Part shown: one piece after another, positions 20,348 through 32,845 of the stretch
Position numbering within the stretch: the stretch's first letter is position 1
Layout: each line of letters starts with the position of its first letter
Position numbers and translations under genes: made by a program
Notes under the pieces: generated by a model
Databases searched by the model: none
Told to the model about the DNA's origin: nothing
What the model saw: only the letters and a program-made list of their open reading frames with translations
Assembly: GCF_033958435.1 (NCBI RefSeq)
Contig: NC_134147.1
Span: 40,542,001-40,606,000, forward strand
Source: Carettochelys insculpta
Taxonomy: Eukaryota; Chordata; Testudines; Carettochelyidae
Length of the DNA stretch: 64,000 nt
Direction: 5' to 3'

Positions 20348-23261
20348 AAAAGTTTCGGCTGTCTCTCGGAACAGTATAGAGTTATGGTGCTTGACAAGGT
20401 TAGCTGAAGCAAAAATATCCTACTACTCTTCTGAAAATACAGAAAATTGTTGTTCTTTGAATCAAAATGGGCTAATTTACCAATCAAAAGATCTTGGAAC
20501 AAAGAAGACGAAGTGGTATTAAATGAAGATATTTGTAAATCTAGCTGAGGAAACCATACTGCAGAAGGCTGGGGAGATAATTAAGGAAGCAATCTAAGTG
20601 GGAGTAAGATGTATGGATCTGAGGATAAAATATGAGTTACTTTGCACTGGGATGTGGAACCTGTCAATTATCTAAGAGTGATAATTCTAGACCATTAATG
20701 CTCATTGGACTTTACTGCCTTGCCCACAGAGTTTCCTTATGCTTCAAGGCTGGCAAACGCACTGGAATCTCACAAAGGACAAGGAAAGTTTTAAAACTGG
20801 GTTACAGAAGTAAAGACTGTGTATTGTGGATAAACACAAAATACACGTGGGGGTTGTTCATAGCTCTTCCTGGCAGTTCACAAATTACTCATAGTAGGAA
20901 ACCTACATTTAACAATATTGCCACATTTTTTAAACCAAGAACTTTAAAAAAAATGTATGGGAACTGATATTCCTTTTACCCAGTGGAGTCTGTGATGTTT
21001 ATATGCTTTTAGACATAAGGAACCAAAAATAAATATCACCACAAATTTCAGAAACACTCTAAATATTTTTTCTAAAATATGTCATACCAAAACCAAATTT
21101 ACACAGATGTTTTTGAGTGAACAACAGTCATCCCAAAGAAGTGTCAGTAAATCTTAATCCCACAACACACCTTCATGTGTGTGACATATATAGCATGACT
21201 GTTCATAAGAACAAAAGATTAAAGTATAGGGAACAACAAAAGGTTTATGAGCATAGGTTCAGGTTTCTCCAAATGGCAAAGCCAAAAGTAAACTATGCAG
21301 GATATGCCATTCATTTGTGACCACATACTCACCCCTTATTTCAACACAATACTCCAGTGTATTGCTTTTACTAATCAAAACAAGACAAAAACCATCTGTG
21401 CAGCTACATCCCTTTGTGGATGTGGATGTCTTTTGTCTGCTTTGACTACATGATTCAAACTAGAAAGCACCTTGCAGTTCTTAGTTCTTGCAGTTCAAAC
21501 CCATAGGGATAAATTCTACTCCAGAATTCTGAATAACTGGGTTGGACTGGGGCATATGCATATGTCAGGAGTCCAGTGGCTAAAGTAGCCTCTGTGAAAC
21601 ATTACAGTGTCCTCTTCATGGTAAGAGAATGATTGGAGGACGACCTTTATAGGAGCATTTATTCTGCCGCCCCCTCCCACCTGTCTTGCATGGATTGCCC
21701 ACGGAGAATGGCTCTGGACTACGTGAGACCTCTGAAAATGAAATGTTCTTCCCTAGCCAAGTTTCTACACCATTTATTCTGTAAGGAGCATTTCCATGGC
21801 TCCAGAGTTGGCCTTCATTAGGGTCTCATAAGAAATAGCACATAGGTGCAAGAACCATAGCAGGGGAATTCTGAGATACTAGGAGAGCTTGCAAGAGTCT
21901 CAGCAGAGGTGATGGAGATTTCAGGAAGAATGATTGAGACTAATGGGAAACAGATGAAGGCCTTCTAGTAGCTCCCAAGGTTTACAAATTGCCTTCTAGT
22001 AGAAGAAATAGAAGATGCCAACTCCTACTGAATGTTTAGGAGTTTGGAAAAATCTACCCTTCGGAAAGATACATAAACAGGAAACAGATTATTAGCTTAT
22101 TATGAGAGGCCTTTTGTTAAATATTCGAAGATAAACTTGGTAGCTGCCAGACTTAGTAATACGATCCCACTCATCCCATCAGTATACTGAATTGAGAGAC
22201 TCTGGTAGGAAAGAGAGGAAAGGCCAACTAAGCTACACTGTGCCAAGGGAAGAAATACGCAAAGTCTATGGGCCAAACCCTTGCTAGGTGTAAAGGGGCA
22301 CAGTTTTATTGATTTCATTGGAAAATACCCTCTTATACCAGCCAAGAATCTGTCTATCTGAATGGTGGTCTATCATTATAATATTTGTATTACTATTTGT
22401 TAAGAGATTTTGCATGTGAAATTAATAATTTTGTTTTAAGGATACTGAGCTCCATTCTGATTTCACTTATCTTATTAAAACACAGGGCTAACGCCATACG
22501 TTTCCACAGTTACCCCCAGTTTATAGTATGCTAACTGAGGTCAGATCAAACCCATAATATGTAACCTCAGTATTCAGGAAGAATGGTTTCTGCAATGCTT
22601 TTATTATTTTTAAGGAAAAACTGAATAGTCTAAAAGAAAAATATAGATTCTGTAATTGGCTTTTATTTATTATTTATTCTTCTTCTTATTAATAATATGC
22701 AGTTCAACTCTCTGTGCTAGGCATAGGAGACATATGTTCTTGTGTCATAGATCCAGCTTGCCCCAGATTGTGGTGGATTCTCCATCACTGGAAAATTTTA
22801 AATAGAGGCCACATCTTTAGATGCTAAGCTCTTTGCGGTGTCTAAGAGAAACATGCAGAGTGAGTGTGTGCAGCGGGGCAGGGAGCTGTGACTGATGTGG
22901 TAGTAGAAAGTAATAACATTTTTAGCAGTCAGTGATGATTTGCCATCTGCTAGCCACACATGAAAGAATTGGCATCGCTCATACCTTGAAACCCAATGCA
23001 ACATGGAATGTCCCTGACAGGGGACCTCTAGAACATACAGGCTTGGAGATCAGAAGCAGGGAGGTGCAGCTGAAATTCTCCCAAATGACAGGATGGAATA
23101 TGAACCTTGATCAACATAAGATGGTGGCTAGTTGGAAACATGAGGGATGGCCAGGACAGTACAATATGTAGAGAAAATTGTCAGGAATATATTTGAACTT
23201 CTATTTATTTTCCCATCATTAGTCTAACTGTAGCCAACATTTTTATTTCACTGGGAGGAAG
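20348..23261. other. No feature recognised
   Basis: Almost 3 kb of AT-rich DNA. The frame at 20632-20967 (111 codons) has no recognisable domain and no evidence of being an exon. Confidence 0.4.
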
Positions 23262-23410
23262 TTGTCCTTAGGGATAGTACACTAGACTAGGACTCAAGAG
23301 ATCTGAATTCCATTCCCAGCGCTGCTACTGGGCTATTGAGTGACCTTGAACAAGTCACTTTGCTGCTTTCCGCCTCAGTTTACTCATCTGCAAAATGTGA
23401 TAATGGCTGG
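23262..23410 (+). repeat. MIR-type SINE remnant
   Basis: Well-preserved MIR order: GGGATAGTACACTAGACTAG, GAATTCCATTCCCAGCGCTG, TGACCTTGAACAAGTCACTT, CCGCCTCAGTTTACTCATCT and GCAAAATGTGATAATGGC. Confidence 0.85.
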
Positions 23411-23739
23411 TAGCTGAAGCTCAACAAACTTGGACTAGAAATAAGGTGCAGATTGAGTGCAAGTGTAATTACCCATTGGAAATTTCCAAGAGTTGTGGTG
23501 GAAAGTTTTGAATACAGATTGGATGTTTTTTCTAAAACATCAGTGTGAGCTTAAACTGGAATTAATTCAGAAATGTGGAATGGACTGTGTTATGCAAGAG
23601 CTCAGCTTCTAGGATCACAATGTCACTTCTGACTTTAGAATCAATGATACTTCCTTTGTCAAATGGTCTGAAATGTACTGATGAAACATACTATATAAGA
23701 ATGAGGGTATTATATTTTAATTATTATTAATAGTAGATA

Positions 23740-23990
23740 AGTTGAGACATCAACCAATTTGGAGAAACTCAAAGGAACTCTTTTGGTGAATGCCTGGCTC
23801 CATTGATGGGATGCAGTCATATAAGGGTACAAAATATATAGAGATAGAAGAGTAGGTCATGCTGGTGGGGGAGTGGCATTATATATGAAAGAAAGCATAG
23901 AGTTACATGTAGCAAAAATATTAAGTGAATGAGACTGTACTATAGAATTCCTAGTGACAGGAATTCCATGATTTAACAATAGAGCTGCAT
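23740..23990 (+). pseudogene. CR1/L2-type LINE, upstream ORF2 fragment
   Basis: Contains AGTAGGTCATGCTGGTGGGG then GAGTGGCATTATATATGAAA and AAGAAAGCATAGAGTTACAT, a layout I recognise as the endonuclease part of a turtle LINE (a GHAGGGVALYMKESIE-like translation). Stops and frameshifts interrupt it. The 3' end of a related LINE follows at 24395-24961, so both may derive from one insertion with an internal deletion. Confidence 0.55.
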
Positions 23991-24394
23991 CAGAAATATA
24001 TGACTGCACACCTGACCAAAATTCAAACTGGAAAATGTGAAGAATCTCTCCCAGGTGTCTGACTAGTAGATGCTGATCATGTGGGAAAATTCAAACTGAT
24101 TCCCCTAACTGGGGCCAGAAAAAACCTCTCCCCACCCCCACTGCAAGCTGGCAGTGACCTTCCTTTCTTTTTCTTTTTTTTTTCCACGCATTTCTTTGCT
24201 ACATGGGTCACTTGTCATTTGAAACTGGTGTAAATGACATATTTTCTGTAAACAGAAGTCTTTACAGCATGATTTGAAGATTTCATTAACCTAGCCAAAG
24301 CTTGGGCTCTGCTATAGGAATGTGTGGGCAAGGTTCTGTGGCCTGCAGTGTGCAGAATCAGAGTAGGTAATCAATGTTTCTGCAGAATTTAAAG

Positions 24395-24961
24395 TCTATA
24401 TCAAGATAAGGGCAATGAAGATCATTATGGGTATGGAATAGGTTCAACACGGGGAGAGATAAAAAGACTGGGACTGCTCAGCTTAGAAAAAGGATGGCTA
24501 ATGGGGCCTACGAAAGTGCTCTGTACAATCATGAAGGTTACGGTGAAAGAGAGTAGAGAAGTAATATTTGGCCCTTCATATAACACAAGAACTAGGGGTC
24601 ACCCAATGAAATTAATAGCCACACAGTTTAAGACAAACAGAAGGAAGTTATTCACACAACATACAGCCAGCTTGTGGAATTCAATGCCACAGGATGTTGT
24701 GGAGGTCAAAAGTATAACTAGTTTCAAAAACAATTAGGTAAGTTCATGGACAGTAGGTCCATCAATTGCTACTAGCCTAGATAATCAGTGATGTACCCTC
24801 TGGTCTGGCCATCCCTAAACCTCCAATTGCCAGGCTGCGACACGATACGTAATTGTTCCATTATGTATATTCCCTCTAAAGCATTTGGCACTGACCGCTG
24901 CTGGCAACAGGATACTGAGCTAGACGGACAATAGGTCTGACCCAATATTCTTACATTTTTA
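24395..24961 (+). mobile_element. CR1/L2-type LINE 3' region
   Basis: Carries the ORF2 C-terminal region (GAGATAAAAAGACTGGGACT, ACCCAATGAAATTAATAGCC, AGGAAGTTATTCACACAACA, TGTGGAATTCAATGCCACAG) and the 3' UTR ending ACTGAGCTAGACGGACAATA, GGTCTGACCCAATATTCTTA. This end phrase is typical of CR1/L2-like LINEs of turtles. The frame at 24501-24737 keeps a NRRKLFTQHTASLWNSMPQD stretch. Inactive 5'-truncated copy. Confidence 0.8.
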
Positions 24962-26430
24962 AAGAGTGAGCATTGGTCTACTGTCAAGGTTAGACAATTT
25001 TATCAAAAAGAGGAAAAAAATAATTGGTGGCTTCAGAAAGCTGCAAACGTATTGTCATGAAGTAGGAGGAGTTAATATAAAAATTGCCTCTTTCTAAAAG
25101 TCTGGGTATAACTTTATGAATGAGTCCTGCACTTTCTCTTGGACACACAATGGTGTAGTCTTAAACTTTTCAACATTTTGTCTTTAGGGATTACTAAACA
25201 CTGAAGTTTCTCCCACTCGAGTAAATTTATTACTGCATGCTGCAAAGCACCTACAATATACGCAATCAGCGAGAGCCACCTTTCTTATTTTCTTTGTCCT
25301 CTTTTGACTAAGTAATTCATAACATGTAAAAATCAAATATAAACAGAACTTAGACTAAAATAATACATTCCTGAAACTTCACTTAAATTAGAGCTGTAAG
25401 AACTTGGGAATGTTTACATTTCATTCTTGAAGTCCTCATCTGTTTATATCTGAATTTAGACATAACTATAAGTCTTAGTGAAATAACAAAGTGTTTCCTT
25501 GGACCACAGTCCTGGAAATCCAGCATTTTTTCTTCATTAATATCTAATCCCAATTCAATGAGAATTTAGCTACTTTGTTTGATATGAAACTTAGAGGTTG
25601 CCTATTTCAACTCCAGAGCCTGCTGCTTCTAAATAAAGCAGAGCTGGTGGTGGAGGTGGTGTTTGTGAGTCATAAACACTCTGTCATTGTAACATGTCAG
25701 ATTTCTCCAAAAGAAACATTTGTATATGTTAGATTATTTTATTATTAGTTTAAGAAGGTTCGTTTAGATCCCAGCAAAGCCACGAGGAAGAATTATGTGC
25801 TTAAGCATTTCCATCTCTGATGTGTAATGCCTTGCAGACATTTAACATGCTGAGACAAACAAGAGAATCCCCAGAGTCCTCATCTACTACAGGACTTATT
25901 TCGTACTGCATCAATAATGTAAATTGAGATGTGAAGATAGCTCCCTGTTTTTGTAAGGTCTGATTATGCTAGTGCAGAAAACATCCACTCAGCTTTGCTG
26001 GAAATACTGAAGTCAGCTCCCTGGTTAAAAATCTAGGTAATTCTTTTTTTATGTCAAAAAAGTTTTTATTACCATGGCACTAGTGTAATCACATTCCTTT
26101 AATATGATAAAATATTTACCTCTACATTTTTCAAGTACTGGGGGGAAAGGGGGTGGGTCAACTGATTCACTGATGTTAAAGAAAAGCAAAATGTAAAGGT
26201 TAATACCTTTTTTCAGTCCTAACTAACTAAAATAAGCACCCAGTATTACTTATTTCTGCTATTATTGGGCTAAATTGCACAATCTGTAATCACTCTGGTG
26301 ACCACTTAGTCACACAAGTCATATTCATGCAAGTAACTGCAATGGGACATCTTCTATGATCTTGTGTGAGTAACAAAAGGATTGTGCAGTCTAGCCCAAC
26401 ATACTGTATTTGGGAGTAAGAAAGCCCCAG
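24962..26430. other. No feature recognised
   Basis: AT-rich DNA with no gene or repeat recognised. Confidence 0.4.
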
Positions 26431-26709
26431 GGCTGCATCTACACTAGGAACTAACTTCGAAGTTAGACACAACTTTGAAGTAGCCTGCAGAGATTCTACA
26501 CACATTTTCCCTTACTTCGTAGTTAACTTCAAAATAGGCAGCCGAACTTTGAAGTCCTTACTCCATTCCTGGGAATGGAGTAGTGCCCTGTTTCAAAGTT
26601 TAACTTCAAAATAGGGTGTATGTAGACGCTCAACTTTGAAGTTGCTTACTTCAAAGTTGTACTTCGAAGTAAGCAACTCTGAAGTTATTTTTGTAGTGTA
26701 GACACAGCC
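26431..26709. mobile_element. MITE rich in ACTTCGAAGT/ACTTTGAAGT palindromes (279 bp)
   Basis: Starts GGCTGCATCTACACTAG and ends TAGTGTAGACACAGCC. The flanking triplets CAG and AAG match at two of three positions. The interior holds repeated AACTTYGAAGT motifs, including a hairpin at about 26630-26690 (CTTTGAAGTTGCTTACTTC facing GAAGTAAGCAACTCTGAAG). Confidence 0.75.
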
Positions 26710-28544
26710 AAGAGAAATCACCATTTCCAAGTCTGACCCTGTCCCTGCTCCACCCAGATGCCATGTTAGCTCACCAGTGCCCATATTTACTATAATATAC
26801 TGTATATGGAATAAATATAAAAGAAACTACCCAAAACCTCCATATGTCTTCTCCTGCCAAGATGCTTACACATTCCCTATTTCTCATCAAATTATTTTAA
26901 TTACTGCTGATGAGATTCGTAATTATGTTTAGCCAGGCTGCCTCTTCTGTTGTTACTGAACATATGATATATATATTATATTACATTTACTCATATTAAC
27001 CTGTGTTTTATTACAGCAAGACAAGTCCTTTAGCTGAAATTGTGAAGTGTTTATCCATTATATACCATCCTCATATTCCTTCAAAATAGTTACATTTTGG
27101 GCAGTAATTTTCTGTATTTGGTCTTTAAATAAAGGAAGGTTTTTTTGTTTGGGGCAGTGGAGGGGACACTGGAGCAAAAAAGCTCTAAGGCTACTTTTGA
27201 GTCTGGGGAGAGAATGAAGCAAGCAGATTTTTTTTTTATTTACAGTGCAAAAATCTAATAACTAGTTGGGTGTCAGGGAGACTATAGCAAAAGCAGCTGA
27301 TATATGAAAATTGAAATTTGGCATGAACACAGTCCTCCCTGAGAACCAGGAGCCTTATTCTTCAACTCAAATCCCATCAGTTTTGTGACTACATATGATG
27401 CAAAGCAAAAGAGAATTGGGACTGTAATCTTTTCATGTCTCGACTTCCTGTGATTTTTAACAATGCAACCTTAATTTTGCATTTAACACAGCATTCTACA
27501 ATTAATAAAGCACACAGCAATTATTAAAAATCAAAAACCTGGCTGCAGACGATTAAAACAATTGGAATTCAGCTATACACCATTGAGGAGCCTGTGTGTT
27601 TTTGAGTGCTTCTGAAACACATGCCATTTATAACACTACAATAGCAAGCCTCTTCTGAAAGACACTGCTAAATGTGCAAGTCACTTACCTGGGAAGAATT
27701 TGTACTGCATTTGTGAAAGCAAAATTACAATAGCTGACAAAACATGAAAGTTTCATCATGGTGGATTAGAATGCTCCCAAGGAATTCAAAGGAATTTATC
27801 GTTATTCAACATTTCAGTGAGTGTTCTTTTAACGTGTCCTCAGGGAGTAGATTTGGCTTTGCTCTCTGTAGGAATCCCATACTCATAAAAAGGTTAGACT
27901 AGAGGAACTTGGTAAATAATATAACAAACAGTTTCTCTCCTGTTAGAATATAGAGCAAGACAAGCAAATATGTGCTACTCCTATGCTATCGTGTCACCAA
28001 GAAAACAACATGCATGCTCCCTCATGTCTCATATAATTGTTTCTTACCTGAACAACCTCCATTAAATGTGGGGGAATGACAGCTGACTTCAAGATAACTC
28101 GTTGCAACTCCTTGCTGACCATAAATGGTGCCTGTAAAATTCTCTTGTCCTTTTCATTTGTCATGGTATTTAGAAGGTCTAAAAATCAGTGTTTCTTCTT
28201 CTCCCTCAGTTTCAGGTAGAAAAAGCTGTGTGTGTGACTTCCTTAATCAGGGTCTCCAAAGATCTTTTGTAGGATACTAAGCAAAAGGAGGAGGTTAAGA
28301 GCTGATATTTCTTGTGTGTAAAAAAGATTTCACTTGAGTGTGTGGAAGAAAGATCATCGATTGCTTTGAAGCAAGAGAAGAACAAGGTGCATCCTGCTAT
28401 CCCCATCATGTTTTGGGGAAAGAGGATTTATAGGTACCAAAATAAGGAATCTCAGTTGTAGTGGATCAATGTTGGGTTAAAAAAAAACTTCATGGTGGCT
28501 ATGAAGCCCTTCTGTCACACACATACAAAACTCGGTTAATAAAA
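26710..28544. other. No gene; possible conserved non-coding stretch near 27480-27800
   Basis: No repeat recognised. The segment around 27480-27800 has ATTAATAAAGC and CAATTATTAAAAAT, homeodomain-type ATTA sites and little simple repeat. This only suggests, and does not show, conserved regulatory DNA. Confidence 0.25.
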
Positions 28545-30062
28545 AATCAAAGAAGGGTGAAATAATTAATGCCAAGCAATATGGGTCTATGGAAAATAGA
28601 TCTTTTCAAACTAATTTGATTTTTTAATGAGACAAATTTGGGTGATAAAAGTAAGAGTGCTGATGTAATATACTTCAGCTTCTTTAAGGCATGTGACCTT
28701 GTACCACACAACATTTTGCTTAGAAAACCTGGAACCATACAAAATTTACAGGGGACACGGTGAATAGATTAAAAAGTAGCTGTAAGTGGGGAATCATCAT
28801 CAAATTGAGGTGTGTTTAGTGGCGTTTTGCAGGGATTAGTTCTTGGCCCTGAGCTATTTAACATTTTTATCAATGACCTGAAATAGAGCACAAAATCATT
28901 ACTAATAAAGTACGAAGCACACACAAAATTGAGAAAGCGGTCATGAAGAGTAAAGGTCAGTGATTCAGAAAACTCTAGCTCACTTGGCAAATTGTATGAA
29001 AGCACACCCTATGTATTTCAAAATGGCCTAATGCAAAGTTGCACAGTGAGGAACTAAGAATGTAGGCCATTCTTACAGGATGGGGGATTATATCTTGGGA
29101 AGCAGTGATTCTGAAAAAAATCTGGGGTGTCACGGTGGATAATCAGGTGAATATGAGCTCCTGGAGCAATGCTGTAGCCAAAGGGCTAATGTGATCCTTG
29201 AGAATACTGAGTAGGTGTTTAGAAGTTTTTATTACAGGTTGCACCTCTCAAAACTGGGACTGTCTGGTCCAGCAACATCTGTGGTCCAGGATGACCATGG
29301 ATATTTCTGGACCAGAGAGTCCTCAGGCCAGGAGCCTAGTGGCAGGAGGGCTGAGAGCCCTGCCAGGCTGGCATCTGCAGGGACCGGCTCAGCATCCTCT
29401 GGGGTGGGACCAGTGCCCATCAGCCCAGCTGGGGCAGGAATTGGCATCCATGGGCCAAGGGCTGGCCTCTGTCAGCACTTCAAGGATGGAACAGGTGTCC
29501 ATGGGGCCAGGACTCAGCCCAGCATCCAGCAGTCTGGCTGAGGGTTGGGCTGAGGCCAACAGTGGGGCCAGGGGTGGGTCTGGGGCCTGTCAGGGCTGAC
29601 AGCTCAGATGGGCCTGCCATAGGGGATCAGTGGCAGGAGGGCAGCTGGGGCAGAAGTGGAGCCAGTGGTGCGGAGGTGTGACAGACTGGGAGTCCAGAAG
29701 CAGGGAACTGGTCAGGTCCTGAGGATGCCAGACCAGAGAGGCCCAACCTGCACCTCTGGTTTTGGCCCTGGTGAAACCACTACTGGAATGTTGTACACAG
29801 GTGTGGTGCCTACACTTCAGGAAGAATGCTGAAAAATTGGAGAGGCAATCATCAAAGGGGGGCTACAAGCATGACTGGAGGACTGGAATTCATCGTATAA
29901 TGAAATACTGAAGAGCTCAGTCTATTTACCTTACCAAAGTGAAGGGGAAGGGATGATTTAGCTCAAACAGGAGTCAATTCAAGCAACATCTCTTGCTTGT
30001 GTTATGCCACAGATCAGACTAGATGTTCACAATGAACTTTCTTGCTTTATAATCTATGAAGG
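28545..30062 (+). pseudogene. CR1-type LINE ORF2 remnant interrupted by a TIR element
   Basis: LINE sequence at 28545-29234 and 29751-30062. Recognisable pieces: a reverse transcriptase stretch translating as GVLQGLVLGPELFNIFINDL (28816-28875), then the thumb/connection region, then after the insertion CCACTACTGGAATGTTGTAC and a 3' part near AGATCAGACTAGATGTTCAC. Stops follow the FINDL block (TGAAATAG). The insertion of 29235-29750 splits it, showing the TIR element is younger than this LINE. Confidence 0.75.
29235..29750. mobile_element. GC-rich TIR element inside CR1 (516 bp)
   Basis: Ends CAGGTTGCACCTCTCAAAAC and, inverted, CAGGTTGGGCCTCTCTGGTC. 5' flank ends TTA; 3' flank begins CAC. If the target was TA, the 3' copy has mutated. 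The related element 53400-53697 has clean TA on both sides, which points to the Tc1/mariner superfamily. The interior is GC-rich with GGGGCCAG/GGGGTGGG-type repeats, so long frames (29198-29599 plus, 133 codons) arise by composition, not coding. Confidence 0.65.
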
Positions 30063-30182
30063 AATTTACTGACAGTGGTGAGAAGTTGCTCACTTGAGTA
30101 GTCCCATTAAAAAGGGACTAGTCTGTTAAGCAACTACTCATATATGTGGAGCCATGAGAGTCCTCAGTAACTACTCACTGAC

Positions 30183-30348
30183 CATAGAATCCTAGGGTTG
30201 GAAAAGACCTCACGAGATCATCATCCAACTCCTTGCTCAAAGCAGGACCAGTTCCAACTAAAGTCAGGGCTTTGTGAGCTGGGGTTTCAAAACCTCTAGG
30301 AATGGAGATTCCACTCCCTCTCTAGGTAATCTATTCCAGTCACCAAAC
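30183..30348 (-). mobile_element. CR1 LINE 3' end, antisense
   Basis: Reads CCATAGAATCCTAGGGTTGG, AAAAGACCTCACGAGATCAT, CTGCTC-like TTGCTCAAAGCAGGACC and AGTCAGGGCTTTGTGAGC, then AAAACCTCTAGGAATGGAGA. This is the reverse complement of the well-known CR1 3' terminus with its ATTCTATG tail. Short 5'-truncated copy. Confidence 0.85.
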
Positions 30349-30479
30349 ATGGGCACTACTTCATCACATTTTTATGGTGCCACTGTCACCCTCCAAGACA
30401 GAACCACATCATCCTCCACCCTGTTCTTTTCTCCCAGCACAGGGACACCTCTTCCAATACCAAGGAAATCTCTGAAGAT

Positions 30480-32306
30480 GGAAGAACAGAGTCTACCCAT
30501 TACTTCATTTCATACCTAAATTAAATGCTTGCATGGAATTATCCCATGAAATTTCACCTCCATAGTCCAGTGGGAGGACTCCTATGCAAAGTTGCCAGCC
30601 TAGAGTTCTATTTGGGTCCTTTTGGGCCAGGCATTTGGATTAGGATTTGGCCCCTAAATGCCTCTGTTGAACATATTCACATTCTTAATGTTCTTCCACC
30701 TGAAAATTGCTGGGGCAAATTTCTGTAGTCAGACAACTCAATATTAAAACATTGTTTTCTACCCTCTCAGTATTGCTGCTGCCACCTGACCCAAAATGGT
30801 ACTCCAGTCACATGCATGGCCCAATTATTGCAAAAAAAGAAAGCACATTACAGAGAATTAAAAACAAGAAACATTTATTAGCGTGGCTATTAGTGGAGTA
30901 CAGCTAACAGGTTCATTGTTGTTTAATTTGGCAATACTTTCGTTTGATTGTGTCAGTGTATATAGAAGACTATGCCGGAAAGAAACTGAAAAATTCAACT
31001 TTTAAAGGATTTAAGGAGTGACTTTCAAAATAGCTGAGCATTGCCCTTGCTTCTCTCAATGACATCAGTGATAAAACTCTGATTCACTTGATGTAGTGCC
31101 AAAGCTGAGCCACTTCAATATTTTATTAAACAAACAAATGAAAAAAAATGAATATGCTCTCTAATGTTTCTGACTGTTTGTTCTTACAGTAAAATTCATT
31201 CTGGATAATTCTACAGAAAGGAGGACAGCTCCTATTATTTAATGTTGTGTTTTGTTTTAAGTTAGCACACTTTTCTTCCAACATGTCCACCGATTATTAC
31301 TTTTAAAAGGGAAGATTGAGCAATGTAGCTGGGCTTCTCCTAGAAAAGTAGACAAATGCGCTATGGAAATGCTGTATTTAGCTTCCAGAAGTTACACCCT
31401 ATCCCCTTAAAAAACCACTGGCAAACAACTCGTCAGAATAGGCTTTCATTCCTCTCTGAGGGATGAAAAAGAAATGCTTGCCTGCCTCCAAAGTTCAAGC
31501 AAAGATGATCGAATTGTGGCTGCCAAGATGGGAGGTGGAAGAAAGTAGGGGACTTGAACCGAGGAGAGAATAAGTAAAAAAATATTTATACATTCTGTTG
31601 TTCAGCTCTAATTGCTTCAACGATTATTTACTTTTCTTTCTTTCTTTTTTTTCTCTTGAAAATAGCTTGCTGCTTCTTAACATTTTTCAAAGATGGTGCT
31701 GCCAGGCATAATAAAATGCAAGCAGGGATATGTTTTTTTTTGGAGAGACTGAAATAATTAATGTGAGAATGCTTCTGTTTGGGCATTGTTATTTCTTTCT
31801 TTCTCATGAACTAAAAGCACATGCTTTTCACTTTTAATGTGAGCTAATCTGTCACACAGAAGTCATGCTTTCTTTAATCTTGAAATGATGTTCATTTAGA
31901 ATAATACTTGGGGATCTGAATTTTAGAAACCCCATTCAATTATTTCTGGCTGACACCACAAAGCTGCCCCTGGGTTTCATAGAATCATCTCTTCTGACTG
32001 TTCTGTTGTCCCACCTAAGCTTTAGATCACTTAATTTTCTAGGTTTGACCATGTTGGGTTTTCCTCTATTTAGTTTATAGCCATTGCATCAGTATTATGC
32101 CATCTCTGACCTATGAGTCATCTTCAGAAACATCACTCCTTCTTGGAGAGCAACTAAGGTTTGCTGTAACAGCAAAACCCAAAGAAGCAGGGCTATGTTT
32201 CCACTAAACACACCATAAGGTATATTTTCAGTAAGAGGTGTGACAATTCAGCAGGTAATATAAATGGGAATTTTACGACTACATGCTTAGTTATTCCAAT
32301 GAAATG
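30480..32306. other. No gene; pyrimidine-rich tract near 31630
   Basis: AT-rich DNA. A CTTTTCTTTCTTTCTTTTTTT tract is at about 31630-31655 and a shorter TTTCTTTCTTTC one near 31794. No gene or repeat family recognised. Confidence 0.4.
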
Positions 32307-32320
32307 TAGCTCATTTATTA

Positions 32321-32482
32321 GTAACAGAGAGGAAGCCGTGCTAGTCTATACACTATCAAAACAAAAAGCAGTCAAGTAGCACTTTAAAGACTAGCAAAAG
32401 TGGGTGTGTCCCATTAAAGCTTACCTAATAAACTATTTTGCTAGTCTTTAAAGTGCTACTTGGCTGCTTTTTGTTTTGATAG
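32321..32482. mobile_element. Fold-back Penelope-type insertion, third subfamily
   Basis: Arms of 47 nt (32353-32399 and 32436-32482) are inverted copies with a single mismatch, both containing GTAGCACTTTAAAGACTAGC in one orientation. Here the left side carries the terminal tail (CGTGCTAGTCTATA, the complement of TATAGACTAGCACG), and the right arm ends at GTTTTGATAG. The direct repeat TAGCTCATTTATTA (32307-32320 and 32480-32493, overlapping the right arm by 3 bases) flanks the insertion. No coding sequence. Confidence 0.8.
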
Positions 32483-32845
32483 CTCATTTATTATTTACTT
32501 GTATTGCAATAATGCTTACCTGCCACAGCTGTAGGTCCCTGTTATGGTACTTAGAGCAAAAAGTGAGTCCCCATCCCAAAGAGTTTACTGTGAAAGTGAG
32601 GTCCAAGTCATGCACATGGATTCATTTGGGTGGACCCTGGCAGCCATGTGGTGTCATATTGAAGTCAATTTGGCTGACCAAAGGACACAGGCATATGAAG
32701 AGCTGATTACAGACTCCTGGTTTTATCTTGGTCTTTCTCCACCTGATACCCACAACTCAGCTGTCTTCCTGACAGATGCTTTTCATGGTCCAGGGAAGCT
32801 CACAGAGCCTTGGTTAAGTTTAGCTGTGTTCTAAAGAGCAAAACA

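Noticed and set aside
20632..20967. 111-codon frame as a possible exon
   Set aside because: No recognised domain and no supporting neighbouring exons could be identified by eye.
29198..29599. 133-codon plus-strand frame
   Set aside because: It starts in dead CR1 sequence and runs into a GC-rich transposon insertion. A frame crossing this boundary cannot be an old gene.
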